A stretch of DNA of 64,000 nt from DATJGF01 sp035495315 (GCA_035495315.1 DATJGF010000210.1:1-64000); one strand, 5' to 3'. Shown: positions 16,556 to 25,380, numbered from the stretch's first letter. Notes: generated by a model not told the origin, from the sequence alone. Made by a program: numbers and translations.

Positions 16556-17350
16556 ATGAAATACACATATGAAGAACTGGCGGGCATGATCGATCATTCG
16601 CTCTTGCACCCGACGATGACGGATCAGGAACTGGAGGAGGGTTGCCGCCTCGCAGTGAGCTACGGCGTCGCATCGGTCTGTGTCAAACCTTATTACGTCA
16701 AGCGAGCCACCGAGCTGCTTGCCGGATCCAAAGTTAAAGTGGGCGCCGTGGTCGGGTTTCCTCACGGAAACAGCACGACCGAAAGCAAGCGTTACGAAAC
16801 TGATCTCGCTTGCAAGGATGGGGCGGTTGAAATCGACGTGGTGATCAATATTGGAAAAGCCCTTAGCGGCGATTGGGCTTACGTCGAGCGCGATATCAAG
16901 ACCGTGTGCGAGGAAGCCCACGCCCGAGGTGCAAATGTCAAAGTTATTTTCGAAAATGATTATTTAACCAATGGTGGCGCGGGCTTAAGCAGTGAGCAAT
17001 TCAAGGTGAAGCTTTGCGAAATCTGCGAAAAAGCGGGTGCTGATTGGGTCAAGACCTCGACCGGCTACGGTTTCGTCAAGGGGTCCGATGGCAAGTACGG
17101 CTATAAAGGAGCCACGGAAGCCGATCTGAAGTTAATGCGCGCGAATGTTTCGGCGAAGGTGCAGGTCAAAGCGGCCGGTGGGGTGCGCGATCTCGATGGC
17201 CTCATGCGTGTGCGGGAGCTTGGGGCTTCCCGTTGCGGTGCTTCGGCGACGGCAGCCATCCTCGATGAATACAAGAAGCGGGCGGAGGCGGAAGCTGCTG
17301 GACGCCAACCCACGTCCAGGCCCGCGACCATTGGCGCCGGGGGATACTGA
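16556..17350 (+). CDS. deoC: Deoxyribose-phosphate aldolase
   Basis: 264 residues. It cleaves 2-deoxyribose-5-phosphate to glyceraldehyde-3-phosphate and acetaldehyde. The Schiff-base lysine is Lys166 in 'DWVKTSTGYG', with the catalytic partners Asp94 ('EIDVV') and Lys205 ('VKAAGG'); 'GFPHG' and 'IDHSLLHP' are also family hallmarks. Length is normal, with a short Pro/Arg-rich tail. No thymidine phosphorylase or deoB lies nearby; pairing with the sugar isomerase hints at a use other than pure nucleoside salvage. A perfect 25-bp inverted repeat just after the stop could act as a terminator. Confidence 0.96.
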   Translation: MKYTYEELAGMIDHSLLHPTMTDQELEEGCRLAVSYGVASVCVKPYYVKRATELLAGSKVKVGAVVGFPHGNSTTESKRYETDLACKDGAVEIDVVINIGKALSGDWAYVERDIKTVCEEAHARGANVKVIFENDYLTNGGAGLSSEQFKVKLCEICEKAGADWVKTSTGYGFVKGSDGKYGYKGATEADLKLMRANVSAKVQVKAAGGVRDLDGLMRVRELGASRCGASATAAILDEYKKRAEAEAAGRQPTSRPATIGAGGY

Positions 17351-17358
17351 ATGGGCAT

Positions 17359-17435
17359 TGTAGGAGACGACGTAAGGAGACTCTGATCGAATACGGTCTG
17401 CTTTCGGACGGAGTCTCCTTACGTCGTCTCCTACA
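17359..17435. repeat. Palindromic repeat pair, perfect 25-bp arms
   Basis: Arms 17359-17383 (TGTAGGAGACGACGTAAGGA then GACTC) and 17411-17435 are exact reverse complements around a 27-base loop. A degenerate further piece (GCGTCGTCCCTACA) follows at about 17441. It lies between deoC and the HtrA gene, so it can fold as a long terminator-like stem, but there is no U-tract. It belongs to the same family as 3725, 15550 and 20569. Confidence 0.88.
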
Positions 17436-17518
17436 GGCTCGCGTCGTCCCTACAATTCTTGACGCAAAATAGGGGAATGTCTTGACCTGAGGTCGCTGCG
17501 CTCCCATTTTTTCAGGTT

Positions 17519-18970
17519 GTGTTGAGAAAGGTTTTTCTGATTCTACTGGGCGTTGCCTGGTTGGAGGTATGCCAGGCCGCTAATCCTGAGCGGTCGGTGG
17601 TGCAAATTATCACATTCGAACAGCAACCCATTTGGGATGCGCCGTGGCGTTTTGACGCCGTCCGGCGGATGGGCGGTTCGGGTTTCGTGATCAAAGGAAA
17701 GCGTGTCATGACCAACGCCCACGTAGTGAGTTGGGGGCGCCAAATCATCGTCCGCCGCTATCAGGACCCGCGTCCTTACGTCGCGGAGGTCGAGTATGTC
17801 GGGCACGATTGCGACCTGGCGGTTTTAACGGTGCAGGACAGCCGGTTTTTCGAGGAGCTCGAGCCGCTCGAACTGGGTGAGTTGCCCAAGGTCCGATCCG
17901 CGGTGGTGACTTACGGCTATCCGGCCGGAGGCGATGAGATCTCTTACACTCGCGGCGTGGTCTCGCGGATTGAATTGGAGGCCTACGCCCACATTGGTAA
18001 TCGTCGACTGCTGGGTGTGCAGACCGATGCCGCGATTAACCCAGGCAACAGCGGTGGTCCAGTGATTCAGGACGATCGGGTGGTCGGTGTCGCCTTCCAG
18101 GGCATGCCGGGACTTGAGAATGCCGGTTTCTTTATCCCGCCCCCTGTCATCCAGCATTTTCTAAAAGACATCGAAGACAAGCACTACGACGGCTTTCCGC
18201 ATGCGGGCCTGCGCGTGACCGAACTCCAGAACCCGGCCTATCGCACGCTGCTAAAACTGCCGGACGACAATTTGGGCGCCCGCATCGACGGCATACTCCC
18301 CATTCCCAGCACGGAAAAGGTGCTGAAGCTCGATGATGTGCTGTTGAAAGTGGGTCCTTTCCCCGTGGCTGACGACGGCACAATTCTTTACGAGGGTAAC
18401 CGCGTTTCGGCGGCGCTGGCATTCCACCTTGCCCAGAGCGGCGAATGCGTGCCTTTAAAGATTTGGCGGGACGGCCACGCGGAAGAGGCTTCTTTGCCGG
18501 TGTATCCTTACGATGGCGACCACGCCGGCGGTTATCAATATGACGTTCTTCCGCGGTATTTTGTTTATGGCGGCCTGGTTTTCACGCCCTTGAGCCTCGA
18601 TTATATGCGCACATTGGGGCGCGGCCCGCGCGAGTCGGAGTCCGGCGATTTTTCGTATGAACTGTATTACCGCCGCTATGAAAGCGCCGCGACTGCGCGG
18701 AAGGAGCCGATCGTTCTGGCATCGGTTCTGGCGAACGCTGTCAATGCCAACGTGAGCGTGCGCGGGCGTACGCTGGTCGATAAAGTGAATGGGCTGCGGA
18801 TCGAAAAATTGGAGGATGTAGTGAACGCCTTCGGGACGTGCACCAACGCATTTGATACGATCCAGTTCCTGCCGCACGGCAGCTTTGAATGTCTTGACCG
18901 CTCGGAAGTGGCGAAGGCCAATGACGAGATCCTGAAAACCTATGGCATCGCCAGCGACAGACGGTTATGA
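17519..18970 (+). CDS. HtrA/DegP-like serine protease with PDZ-type region
   Basis: 483 residues from GTG 17519. A signal peptide (1-20) precedes a trypsin-like domain with an intact triad: His68 ('TNAHVV'), Asp99 ('DCDLAVL') and Ser178 ('NPGNSGGPV'). Downstream, 'GLRVTELQNPAYRTLLKL' begins a PDZ-like region, and a second one lies near the C-terminus ('TLVDKVNGLRIEKLEDVVNAF'). It should be a periplasmic quality-control or processing protease. The next gene is a tandem paralogue whose triad is lost, so the two products may form a complex. The pair is bracketed by palindromic repeats at 17359 and 20569. Confidence 0.92.
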   Translation: MLRKVFLILLGVAWLEVCQAANPERSVVQIITFEQQPIWDAPWRFDAVRRMGGSGFVIKGKRVMTNAHVVSWGRQIIVRRYQDPRPYVAEVEYVGHDCDLAVLTVQDSRFFEELEPLELGELPKVRSAVVTYGYPAGGDEISYTRGVVSRIELEAYAHIGNRRLLGVQTDAAINPGNSGGPVIQDDRVVGVAFQGMPGLENAGFFIPPPVIQHFLKDIEDKHYDGFPHAGLRVTELQNPAYRTLLKLPDDNLGARIDGILPIPSTEKVLKLDDVLLKVGPFPVADDGTILYEGNRVSAALAFHLAQSGECVPLKIWRDGHAEEASLPVYPYDGDHAGGYQYDVLPRYFVYGGLVFTPLSLDYMRTLGRGPRESESGDFSYELYYRRYESAATARKEPIVLASVLANAVNANVSVRGRTLVDKVNGLRIEKLEDVVNAFGTCTNAFDTIQFLPHGSFECLDRSEVAKANDEILKTYGIASDRRL

Positions 18971-19071
18971 TTCCGAAGTCCAAAGTCCAAAATCCGAAGT
19001 CCAAAGTCACTGGGGCCAAAGTCCAAAGGCCAACGTCTAAAGTCCAAAGTCCCAAGGTGATAATCGCAAGG
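18971..19071 (+). repeat. AAGTCCAA-type tandem repeat tract
   Basis: Imperfect repeats of AAGTCCAA (for example CCGAAGTCCAAAGTCCAAAA and TCTAAAGTCCAAAGTCCC) fill about 18976-19057. An ATG here overlaps the stop of the upstream gene and stays open into the next gene, giving 'SKVQNPKSKV'-type residues, but this looks like translated repeat DNA rather than protein. Confidence 0.75.
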
Positions 19072-20559
19072 ATGACGAAGGTTCTTTTGGCCGGGATGAT
19101 TTTTATCCAATGCACGTTTTTATCGACTGCGGCGGAGCGGCTCGGCCAAGAAACTGTTTCGGCCTGGGAACGATCTCTAGTGACGGTGGAAGTGGCTCGG
19201 AAAAAATACGACTACTACCAACCCTGGACCCGCCGGACGAGCCAAACCCAAAAGACCGGAATCGTCCTGAACGACCACGAAATCCTAACGACCGCCGATG
19301 AAATGTTCGATCGCGCGCTGGTGCGCCTGCAGAAAGGAGGACGCGGGCGCTGGTGGCTCGGCGAGGTGACCTGGATCGATTACCACGCCAATCTGGCATT
19401 GGTGACTACGGTCGAGGCCGACTTTTGGCGTGGCTTGCAACCGGCGACCATAGGCGGCTCCGTGCCCGCCGGTGGCGATTTGCAAGTCGTGCGCTGGCGC
19501 AACGGGAATCTCGAGAACCGGCGCGCGGAATTTAACCAATTCATCGTGCGTGAGGGTCAATTGGCCGCCGTCAGCCATGTTTCGTTGGAGGTGGATTGTG
19601 AAATCCAAAACGCCGGCTGGGGCGAGCCAGTCCTGGCAGATTCGCATATCGTTGGACTGATTAATGCCCAGAGCGATCGCACCTGCATTGCCATTTCCGC
19701 CTCATTCATTAAGGACATTCTCCAGGCGCGCAAAGACGGGAAATACCATGGACTAGGTTATTTCCATTTCTACTGGCAGCCGGCGGCTAATCCGGCATCG
19801 TTGGCGCGGCTGAAACTCCCGGGCGAACCGCGGGGCGTGATCGTCATCGATGTTCCGGAACGGCCCGACGGCGGCGAACAGGTTTTTAAGCCTCAAGACA
19901 TCATTCTGCGGATTGATGGATTCGACATCGACATTCAGGGGGACTACCAGGATCCAGAGTATGGCCATTTGATGCTGGAGAATTTGGCGACGCGCAGCAA
20001 ATGGGCGGGCGACGAGATGAAAATCCAGATTTGGCGAGACGGCAAGTCGCTGGAGGTGACCTATCGACTTCCCAAATATGAATATTCGACGACGTTGGTG
20101 CCGTTGGCAACGTATGATCGAGAACCGGAATATTTCATGATGGGTGGACTTGTTTTTCAACCGCTCACCGACGCCTACTTGCAAAGCTGGGGTAATGATT
20201 GGAAAAGGCGCGCGCCGTTCCGCTTGACCTATTATCGCACCGAGTCGCCGGCAAAGGATCGCCCGTCGCTGGTGATGCTATCCCAGGTGTTGCCCGATCC
20301 CTATAACATCGGGTACCAGGAGCAAAAGTGGCTGATTGTTGATAGAGTCAACGGCCAGCGGGTAAATCGCCTCCCGGATTTGCGCGCGGCCCTCGATAAA
20401 CCCGTCAATGGGTTTCACGTGATTGAATTTGCCCAGAGCGATTCGCTTAGGAAAATCGTGCTGGCCGCCGGCGACGCCGAACACGAAGCAACCGCTCGAG
20501 TGCTTAAGCGCTACGGCATTAATGAGCCGCTGCGCTTCGCGCCGGACCCGGGAAAGTAA
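19072..20559 (+). CDS. HtrA-like protein with inactivated protease domain (pseudoprotease)
   Basis: 495 residues from ATG 19072, chosen because it starts a proper signal peptide ('MTKVLLAGMIFIQCTFLSTAA'); the frame opens earlier in a repeat tract. It aligns with the upstream HtrA over its length: 'YFMMGGLVFQPLTDAYLQSWG' matches 'YFVYGGLVFTPLSLDYMRTLG'. All three catalytic positions are changed: His becomes Asp76 ('TTADEM'), Asp becomes Asn107 ('HANLALV'), and the 'GNSGGP' loop reads 'NAGWGEP' with no Ser. The PDZ-like parts are kept ('IILRIDGFDIDIQG', 'WLIVDRVNGQRVNRLPDL'). Likely roles are scaffold, substrate adaptor or regulator of the active paralogue; this is inference. The frame is intact, so it is not a decaying pseudogene. 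Confidence 0.85.
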   Translation: MTKVLLAGMIFIQCTFLSTAAERLGQETVSAWERSLVTVEVARKKYDYYQPWTRRTSQTQKTGIVLNDHEILTTADEMFDRALVRLQKGGRGRWWLGEVTWIDYHANLALVTTVEADFWRGLQPATIGGSVPAGGDLQVVRWRNGNLENRRAEFNQFIVREGQLAAVSHVSLEVDCEIQNAGWGEPVLADSHIVGLINAQSDRTCIAISASFIKDILQARKDGKYHGLGYFHFYWQPAANPASLARLKLPGEPRGVIVIDVPERPDGGEQVFKPQDIILRIDGFDIDIQGDYQDPEYGHLMLENLATRSKWAGDEMKIQIWRDGKSLEVTYRLPKYEYSTTLVPLATYDREPEYFMMGGLVFQPLTDAYLQSWGNDWKRRAPFRLTYYRTESPAKDRPSLVMLSQVLPDPYNIGYQEQKWLIVDRVNGQRVNRLPDLRAALDKPVNGFHVIEFAQSDSLRKIVLAAGDAEHEATARVLKRYGINEPLRFAPDPGK

Positions 20560-20568
20560 GTAATCAGT

Positions 20569-20698
20569 ACTGTAGGCGACGACGTAAGGAGGCGCCGGTT
20601 TCCGATCCTCTCAGCGAATTTTCGAGGACGATGCACAGTTCATTGAGGCCGATGGCTTACCAAAGGCTTCACCGCCTCCTTACGTCGTCGCCTACAGT
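20569..20698. repeat. Palindromic repeat pair, perfect 26-bp arms
   Basis: Arms 20569-20594 (ACTGTAGGCGACGACGTAAG then GAGGCG) and 20673-20698 are exact reverse complements around a 78-base spacer. It separates two convergent genes and supplies the TAG stop of the GH20 gene (20692-20694). Same family as 17359-17435, with G for A at one core position. Confidence 0.87.
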
Positions 20699-22326
20699 TG
20701 AGGCTTGCGATAATTCACGCCTAATTCGGCCAGGCGCTTGAGGTGGGCTTCCAAACGGTGGCTAAAATCTCTCCAATTAAGTCGGTCGGGTGGCAACCAG
20801 GCTACTTCCGCAAGCGCGCAGAGCCGCGGAAAAGCCATGTACTCGGCTTGTTTGATCGACGGGATGTATTCGGTCCAAAGGTTTGCTTGCGGCCCTAGAA
20901 TGTGAGCCTGCGCCACGCGATCAAGCCCCAGCGGGATCGGCTCGAAAGAATAGACTCGCTCGAGAGGCAAGTAAGCGCCGCTGGCCGGCGGCTCCGCTGA
21001 ACGGTCCTGCGACTGGTAATAATCAAAATAGCAATAAGTATTGGGGCAGCTCACCACATCATGGCCCTGATGAGTTGCGTCTGCGGCTTCGCCGAGCCAA
21101 TCCATAATAGCGACATCGGGTGGCAAGCCGCCTTCCCGGATCTCACTCCAACCGATCGCAGTGCGGCCTTTGGATTCAAGAAATTTCACGATCCGCCTTT
21201 CGAAATAATTCTGCAGGCCGGCCTCGTTCTTCAGTTGCCCGCCAGCGATGCGAGCCTGACAGAGCGAGCATTCTCGCCAATTTCGTTTAGATACTTCGTC
21301 TCCTCCGATGTGAATGTATTTGCCTGGAAAGAGGTCACAAATCTCGATAAGCACATTTTCAAGAAAGGTGAAAGTCTCTTCTTTCCCCGCGCAGTAGACA
21401 TCCGGGGCTCTCCTAATCTGAGCCGGTGCAGTTCGAGGACAACCAAACTCCGGATAGGCCAGCAGTGCGGCGCTCGAATGCCCCGGCATCTCGATTTCGG
21501 GAATGACCGTGATGTGCCGCACTTGAGCATACGTAACAATTTCGCGGATATCTGACTGCGAGTAGAAGCCGCCGTACCGGCCGTCGGGCCCATAAGCGTT
21601 GCTGGCTTTGGGGTCGAGGCCAAACCCGATGCTTTTGCGCCAGGCGCCTACCTCGACCAGCTTGGGATATTCTTTGATCTCAACGCGCCAGCCCTGGTCG
21701 TCAGTCAGGTGCCAATGGAACGTGTTCAGTTTATGCAGCGCCATCAGGTCCAACAACCGCTTGATTTCTTCCTTGGAAAAAAAGTGGCGGCTGACATCGA
21801 GCATGAAACCGCGATAGGAAAATCGGGGCGCATCTTCAATCTTGATGCAGGGAATCGACCAGGAGGCTTTCTGCGCTCGCTTCGAGGCAAATACCGCCGG
21901 CGAGAATAGCTGCAGCAATGACTGAGCGCCGTAGAACACGCCTTCAGGCTGCGACCCCCGAATGACTACCGATTGAGGTGATGAGTTTAGAATGTACCCC
22001 TCGGGTGCGACGCGATCGACACCCTGTGTTTTCAGAATAATATCGCCTTGTGCCGGCGACTCCGCCTGTGTGCTGATGGGCAGTTCAAACCCCGTGGAAA
22101 CTCGAAGGCGCGCCGCGAGGTACTGAGCCGTCGACATCAGTTGATCATCGGCCAGGATGCGGCTTTGGGGGCGCAGCACGAAGGTACCGTGCTGACGCTC
22201 AACGGAACGCGGGATAGGCACAAGCGCGGGGACTTGATGACTGAGAGAAGCCAAGCGCGCGACGGCCAATGTCAACAAGACTCCCACCACGCCGGCAATG
22301 ATAGTAACCGAGGATCTTAACTTCAT
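20692..22326 (-). CDS. Beta-N-acetylhexosaminidase, GH20
   Basis: 544 residues. It removes terminal GlcNAc or GalNAc by substrate-assisted catalysis. An N-terminal signal/anchor (5-25) is followed by the GH20b domain (about 35-165) and the TIM barrel from 'FSYRGFMLDVSRHF' (169-182), with 'FHWHLTDDQGW' and the catalytic pair Asp343-Glu344 in 'HIGGDEV'. Probable location is the periplasm or outer surface. The gene lies 92 bp after a FucP-type transporter on the same strand, which likely imports the released amino sugar. The final residues and stop fall in a palindromic repeat, so the end may have been reshaped by repeat insertion. Confidence 0.95.
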   Translation of the reverse strand: MKLRSSVTIIAGVVGVLLTLAVARLASLSHQVPALVPIPRSVERQHGTFVLRPQSRILADDQLMSTAQYLAARLRVSTGFELPISTQAESPAQGDIILKTQGVDRVAPEGYILNSSPQSVVIRGSQPEGVFYGAQSLLQLFSPAVFASKRAQKASWSIPCIKIEDAPRFSYRGFMLDVSRHFFSKEEIKRLLDLMALHKLNTFHWHLTDDQGWRVEIKEYPKLVEVGAWRKSIGFGLDPKASNAYGPDGRYGGFYSQSDIREIVTYAQVRHITVIPEIEMPGHSSAALLAYPEFGCPRTAPAQIRRAPDVYCAGKEETFTFLENVLIEICDLFPGKYIHIGGDEVSKRNWRECSLCQARIAGGQLKNEAGLQNYFERRIVKFLESKGRTAIGWSEIREGGLPPDVAIMDWLGEAADATHQGHDVVSCPNTYCYFDYYQSQDRSAEPPASGAYLPLERVYSFEPIPLGLDRVAQAHILGPQANLWTEYIPSIKQAEYMAFPRLCALAEVAWLPPDRLNWRDFSHRLEAHLKRLAELGVNYRKPQL

Positions 22327-22418
22327 TTACGAACAACCAATCCTCTCTGCATACCAGACAACGCGGTGTGTGCACGCAGTATTACTGACCTCCAGCCCCT
22401 GCCCTCCGTCCGGTGGCA

Positions 22419-23828
22419 TCAAGCCCTTCTCCTCAACTTGTGGCCTTTCCAGCCGTAGAAAGCGACGTACGCGTAAGCTAGCAACGGAACGACAAACGAT
22501 ATTTGAAGGTTCCGGGTAAGGTCGGCAATTCGACCTTGGATAGGCGGCAAAATCGCGCCGCCAAGAATTGCCATCACCAACAAGGAAGAGGCCTGGCTTT
22601 TGAACGGCCCGAGTCCCTCGATGGCCAGTGAGAAGGTATTCGACCAACCTATTGAAGTGAACAAACCCACAGCCACGACGCACCACATCGCCAGCTTGCC
22701 TCCTGTGACGATAGCTGTGCCCAGCAGCACAACGACCATCGCACAAAACATCAAAAGGGTCCGGTCGGCCCGAGATTTGCCCAATTGGAATAAGCCCCAA
22801 CAAAGTGCGAGGAACGGCAAATACATTTGTACAATTCCCCAACCGCGCGCGGCCCACAAGACCAGGAAGCCAGCTAGCGGAAAAGCGGCCAGCCAGACCT
22901 GTTTGTAGGCGGGTTTGAGATCGCTTAGTTCGACCGCGCCCATGAAACGGCCGATCAGCATGCCGCCCCAATAGAGCGAGACGTACTTGCTCGCCTCGAG
23001 CTCACTTAATCCGGCGATGGAAGGTTGTCCGAGAAAGTTGATGATGATACTGCCGACAGATACCTCTCCGCCGACGTACATGAAGATCGCCAGAATCCCC
23101 AAAAGCACGTGCGGATACCGCAATGCACCCGCGCCCGGTTCCATCTTCTCCTCGCCGACGTGAGGCAGCTGAATGAAGAAGAAGACCGCCGCCAGGATTG
23201 CGAACACGATGCAGAAAGCCAGGTACGGGACTCTGACCGATTCGGCACCGTGCGCACCGGACTTGTCGAAATACTGGAAAATCAAATATCCACCGATTAA
23301 GGGACCTAGCGTCGTTCCCATCGAGTTAAACCCTTGGGCCAAATTCAGCCGACTGGAAGCGGTCCGTTCCGGCCCCAGAATGGTCACATACGGATTAGCG
23401 GCGATCTGGAGCATGGCGAAGCCGAGGCCGACAACAAACAACGCGATCAGGAATAAAACATAGGAGTGCGCGCCGGCAGCAGGCCAGAAGAGGGCGCTGC
23501 CCGCAGCAGAAATCACGAGACCTACCACGACACCATTTTTATATCCAATACGCGCGATAGGATCTCCTCTATAAGCTGAAGTCAGGAAATAAATAAGCGC
23601 GCCGGCAAAGTAAGCGCCGAAGAAAGCGAATTGCACCAGCATCGCCTCGAAATAGTTGAGTGAAAAAGCCGACTTGAAGCGCGGGATCAGGATATCGTTG
23701 AAGACCGTCATAAAGCCCCACATGAAAAACAAGACGGTCATAATCGCGAAAGGTCCGCGATAGGTCCGATCGCTTGACTCGACTGCGGAAGAAGTTGGAC
23801 ACGGCGCAGAGGCCCCGGTGCTTGGCAT
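22419..23828 (-). CDS. FucP/NagP-type sugar:proton symporter (MFS)
   Basis: 469 residues from ATG 23828; a longer frame to 23945 adds an unlikely N-terminus. Twelve hydrophobic segments are expected. Family marks include 'FFMWGFMTVFNDILIPRFK', 'QIAANPYVTILGPERTASSRLNLAQGFNSMGTTLGPLIGG' and 'FLGQPSIAGLSELEASKYVSLYWGGMLIGRFMGA'. This subgroup transports fucose, glucose/galactose or N-acetylglucosamine. Because the next gene is a GH20 hexosaminidase, N-acetylglucosamine is the best guess. There is no nagA, nagB or kinase nearby. It diverges from the alpha/beta hydrolase at 23966 across a 137-bp region. Confidence 0.9.
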   Translation of the reverse strand: MPSTGASAPCPTSSAVESSDRTYRGPFAIMTVLFFMWGFMTVFNDILIPRFKSAFSLNYFEAMLVQFAFFGAYFAGALIYFLTSAYRGDPIARIGYKNGVVVGLVISAAGSALFWPAAGAHSYVLFLIALFVVGLGFAMLQIAANPYVTILGPERTASSRLNLAQGFNSMGTTLGPLIGGYLIFQYFDKSGAHGAESVRVPYLAFCIVFAILAAVFFFIQLPHVGEEKMEPGAGALRYPHVLLGILAIFMYVGGEVSVGSIIINFLGQPSIAGLSELEASKYVSLYWGGMLIGRFMGAVELSDLKPAYKQVWLAAFPLAGFLVLWAARGWGIVQMYLPFLALCWGLFQLGKSRADRTLLMFCAMVVVLLGTAIVTGGKLAMWCVVAVGLFTSIGWSNTFSLAIEGLGPFKSQASSLLVMAILGGAILPPIQGRIADLTRNLQISFVVPLLAYAYVAFYGWKGHKLRRRA

Positions 23829-23965
23829 AGCACCTCTGTTTAGAACATGAATTGATGGCGGTGTCCAGCCCGCGCCTTTCAACACTACTTGGCATTTGCA
23901 ATAGGGTCTTAAACCAATAGTCGACGGCGAGTTGCCATGCTGCAATTTTCGATTCTCTTAATAAC

Positions 23966-24862
23966 ATGAATAATGGGTCATCTCTCGGACGCGAAGCGCT
24001 GGAACGAACCATAACTTTGCGCGACTCTCGCCGACTGAGTTTTGCAGAATATGGGCCGACCGAGGGGAGGCCGGTGTTCTACTTCCATGGGTGGCCCAGT
24101 TCGCGCCTCGAAGCTCGGATCACCCGAGACATGGCCTCGGAAATGAACTTGCGCATTATCGCCCCCGATCGACCCGGGTACGGATTATCCGACTTTCAAC
24201 CGCATCGTGCGATTATCGATTGGGCTGCTGATGTGGGTGACTTAGCGGACCACCTGAACATAAACCGATTCACGGTTTTGGGAATCAGCGGCGGGGGCCC
24301 CTATGCGGCGGTATGTGCCGCCGGTTTAGCAGGTCGTGTCCACAATTTGCTGTTGGTGTGCAGCATGGGACCGACTGATTCGCCGGAGGCAATCGCCGGT
24401 ATGGTCGCGCTCAATCGATATCTGCTGACGTTTGCGCGCAACGTTCCCTGGCTGGCGCAAAGAGTGGCAGGCCTGTGCTTAAGTGCGCTTTGGGGCACAG
24501 GCGATCAGGTGATTCCAGAGCAAATCGAGACGTGCTTGCCCGAGCGCGACAGACTGGCACTGGCTGATTCGGAATTGCGGCGCCTGCTCACAGAGAGTTC
24601 ACGCGAAGGATTGCGCTCCGGAACCGAGGGAGCCGCATGGGACGGCTTTCTTTTTTCTCGTCCTTGGGGTTTTGATCTGCGCTCCATCCGCATCCCCACC
24701 CTGCTCTGGCATGGAGAACAGGACGTCGTGGTACCTTCCTCGATGGGGCATTTCCTGGCCGACACTATTCCTGAATGCCAAGCCCGGTTCTATCCTGAAG
24801 ATGGCCATTTCTCGCTCCCGTTCAATCGGATGCGCGAGATCCTGGCTGCGGCGCTGCGGTAA
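23966..24862 (+). CDS. Alpha/beta hydrolase
   Basis: 298 residues. The nucleophile elbow is 'LGISGGGPY' with Ser108, the oxyanion segment is 'YFHGWPSSR' (39-47), and the rest of the triad is probably the Asp in 'HGEQDVVVP' and the His in 'EDGHFSLP'. A lid region around 125-215 is helix-rich. The fold is certain, the substrate is not; esterase, haloperoxidase-like or lipase activities are all possible. No signal peptide. It stands alone; an inverted pair of short hairpin repeats lies directly after it. Confidence 0.9.
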   Translation: MNNGSSLGREALERTITLRDSRRLSFAEYGPTEGRPVFYFHGWPSSRLEARITRDMASEMNLRIIAPDRPGYGLSDFQPHRAIIDWAADVGDLADHLNINRFTVLGISGGGPYAAVCAAGLAGRVHNLLLVCSMGPTDSPEAIAGMVALNRYLLTFARNVPWLAQRVAGLCLSALWGTGDQVIPEQIETCLPERDRLALADSELRRLLTESSREGLRSGTEGAAWDGFLFSRPWGFDLRSIRIPTLLWHGEQDVVVPSSMGHFLADTIPECQARFYPEDGHFSLPFNRMREILAAALR

Positions 24863-24864
24863 CA

Positions 24865-24973
24865 CAGAGTTTTACTCTGCGGTATCGCAGATTTCTAATA
24901 TGCATCGCGTTTTCGCGGGCGCCGTTTATGCGTGCCGACTGGAAGTCGGCGGTACAGCAGAGTGGAACTCTGC
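24865..24973. repeat. Hairpin repeat family 2, copies in opposite orientation
   Basis: CAGAGTTTTACTCTG (24865-24879) is followed, in reverse orientation, by GCCGACTGGAAGTCGGC (24934-24950) and GCAGAGTGGAACTCTGC (24957-24973). Each is a small hairpin, and the units are joined by GGTA(T/C). The same layout recurs at 51577-51615, and a related pair lies at 30984-31024. Here the element separates convergent genes and may work as a bidirectional terminator. Confidence 0.75.
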
Positions 24974-24978
24974 GCTAC

Positions 24979-25380
24979 CTAAAAAAGGCGATCCAGGGGA
25001 CTCGTCGGCTTGGCCTCAGTCCAGTAGCTGTCTTGGCCCGAAACCCGTTTCAGGTGCAGTCCGTCTTTGCCCATTAACCTAAAAAGCAGCCCCAATGGAA
25101 CAATGATCAGCAGAAAGAGCACCGCCAGAACAATGCGCGCAATCATCAGACTCAACCAAAAACCACATCGTGTGGAGACTCGATAATAAGCGCGGAACCA
25201 GGGTGGGCGAAAAAAAGCGGTCAAGCCGACCAGTACCAGAATCATGAGCGTAAGTCGCCAACCCGTGACGGGTAGCACCCGACGCCAACAGAGGATCGAG
25301 CTGATTACGGCGAGGGCGAGCACGGTCAAGAGGGTCGACTTGCGCCACTCTTTGGGATCTTCTTTGAGTTTAGCTCGCAT
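24979..25380 (-). CDS. SxtJ-like membrane protein
   Basis: 133 residues from ATG 25380, 10 bp after the carbamoyltransferase stop. It has about three hydrophobic segments: 'STLLTVLALAVISSILCW', 'LTLMILVLVGLTAFF' and 'IARIVLAVLFLLIIVPLGLLF', and a soluble C-terminus ('GLHLKRVSGQDSYW'). Size and context match SxtJ, an uncharacterised partner of NodU-type carbamoyltransferases in the saxitoxin cluster. It probably anchors or assists the enzyme at the membrane; function unproven. Confidence 0.78.
   Translation of the reverse strand: MRAKLKEDPKEWRKSTLLTVLALAVISSILCWRRVLPVTGWRLTLMILVLVGLTAFFRPPWFRAYYRVSTRCGFWLSLMIARIVLAVLFLLIIVPLGLLFRLMGKDGLHLKRVSGQDSYWTEAKPTSPLDRLF

Noticed and set aside
17359..17435. 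Inverted pair considered as a CRISPR repeat or insertion-sequence end
   Set aside because: No regular spacing of further repeats, no transposase or target duplication visible; fits a REP-like element.
20692..22326. GH20 considered as a chitinase
   Set aside because: The HIGGDE motif and domain order are those of beta-N-acetylhexosaminidases, not GH18/19 chitinases.
22327..22971. 214-residue minus-strand frame overlapping the FucP-type transporter gene
   Set aside because: Lies in another frame of a clear transporter gene and has no family features.
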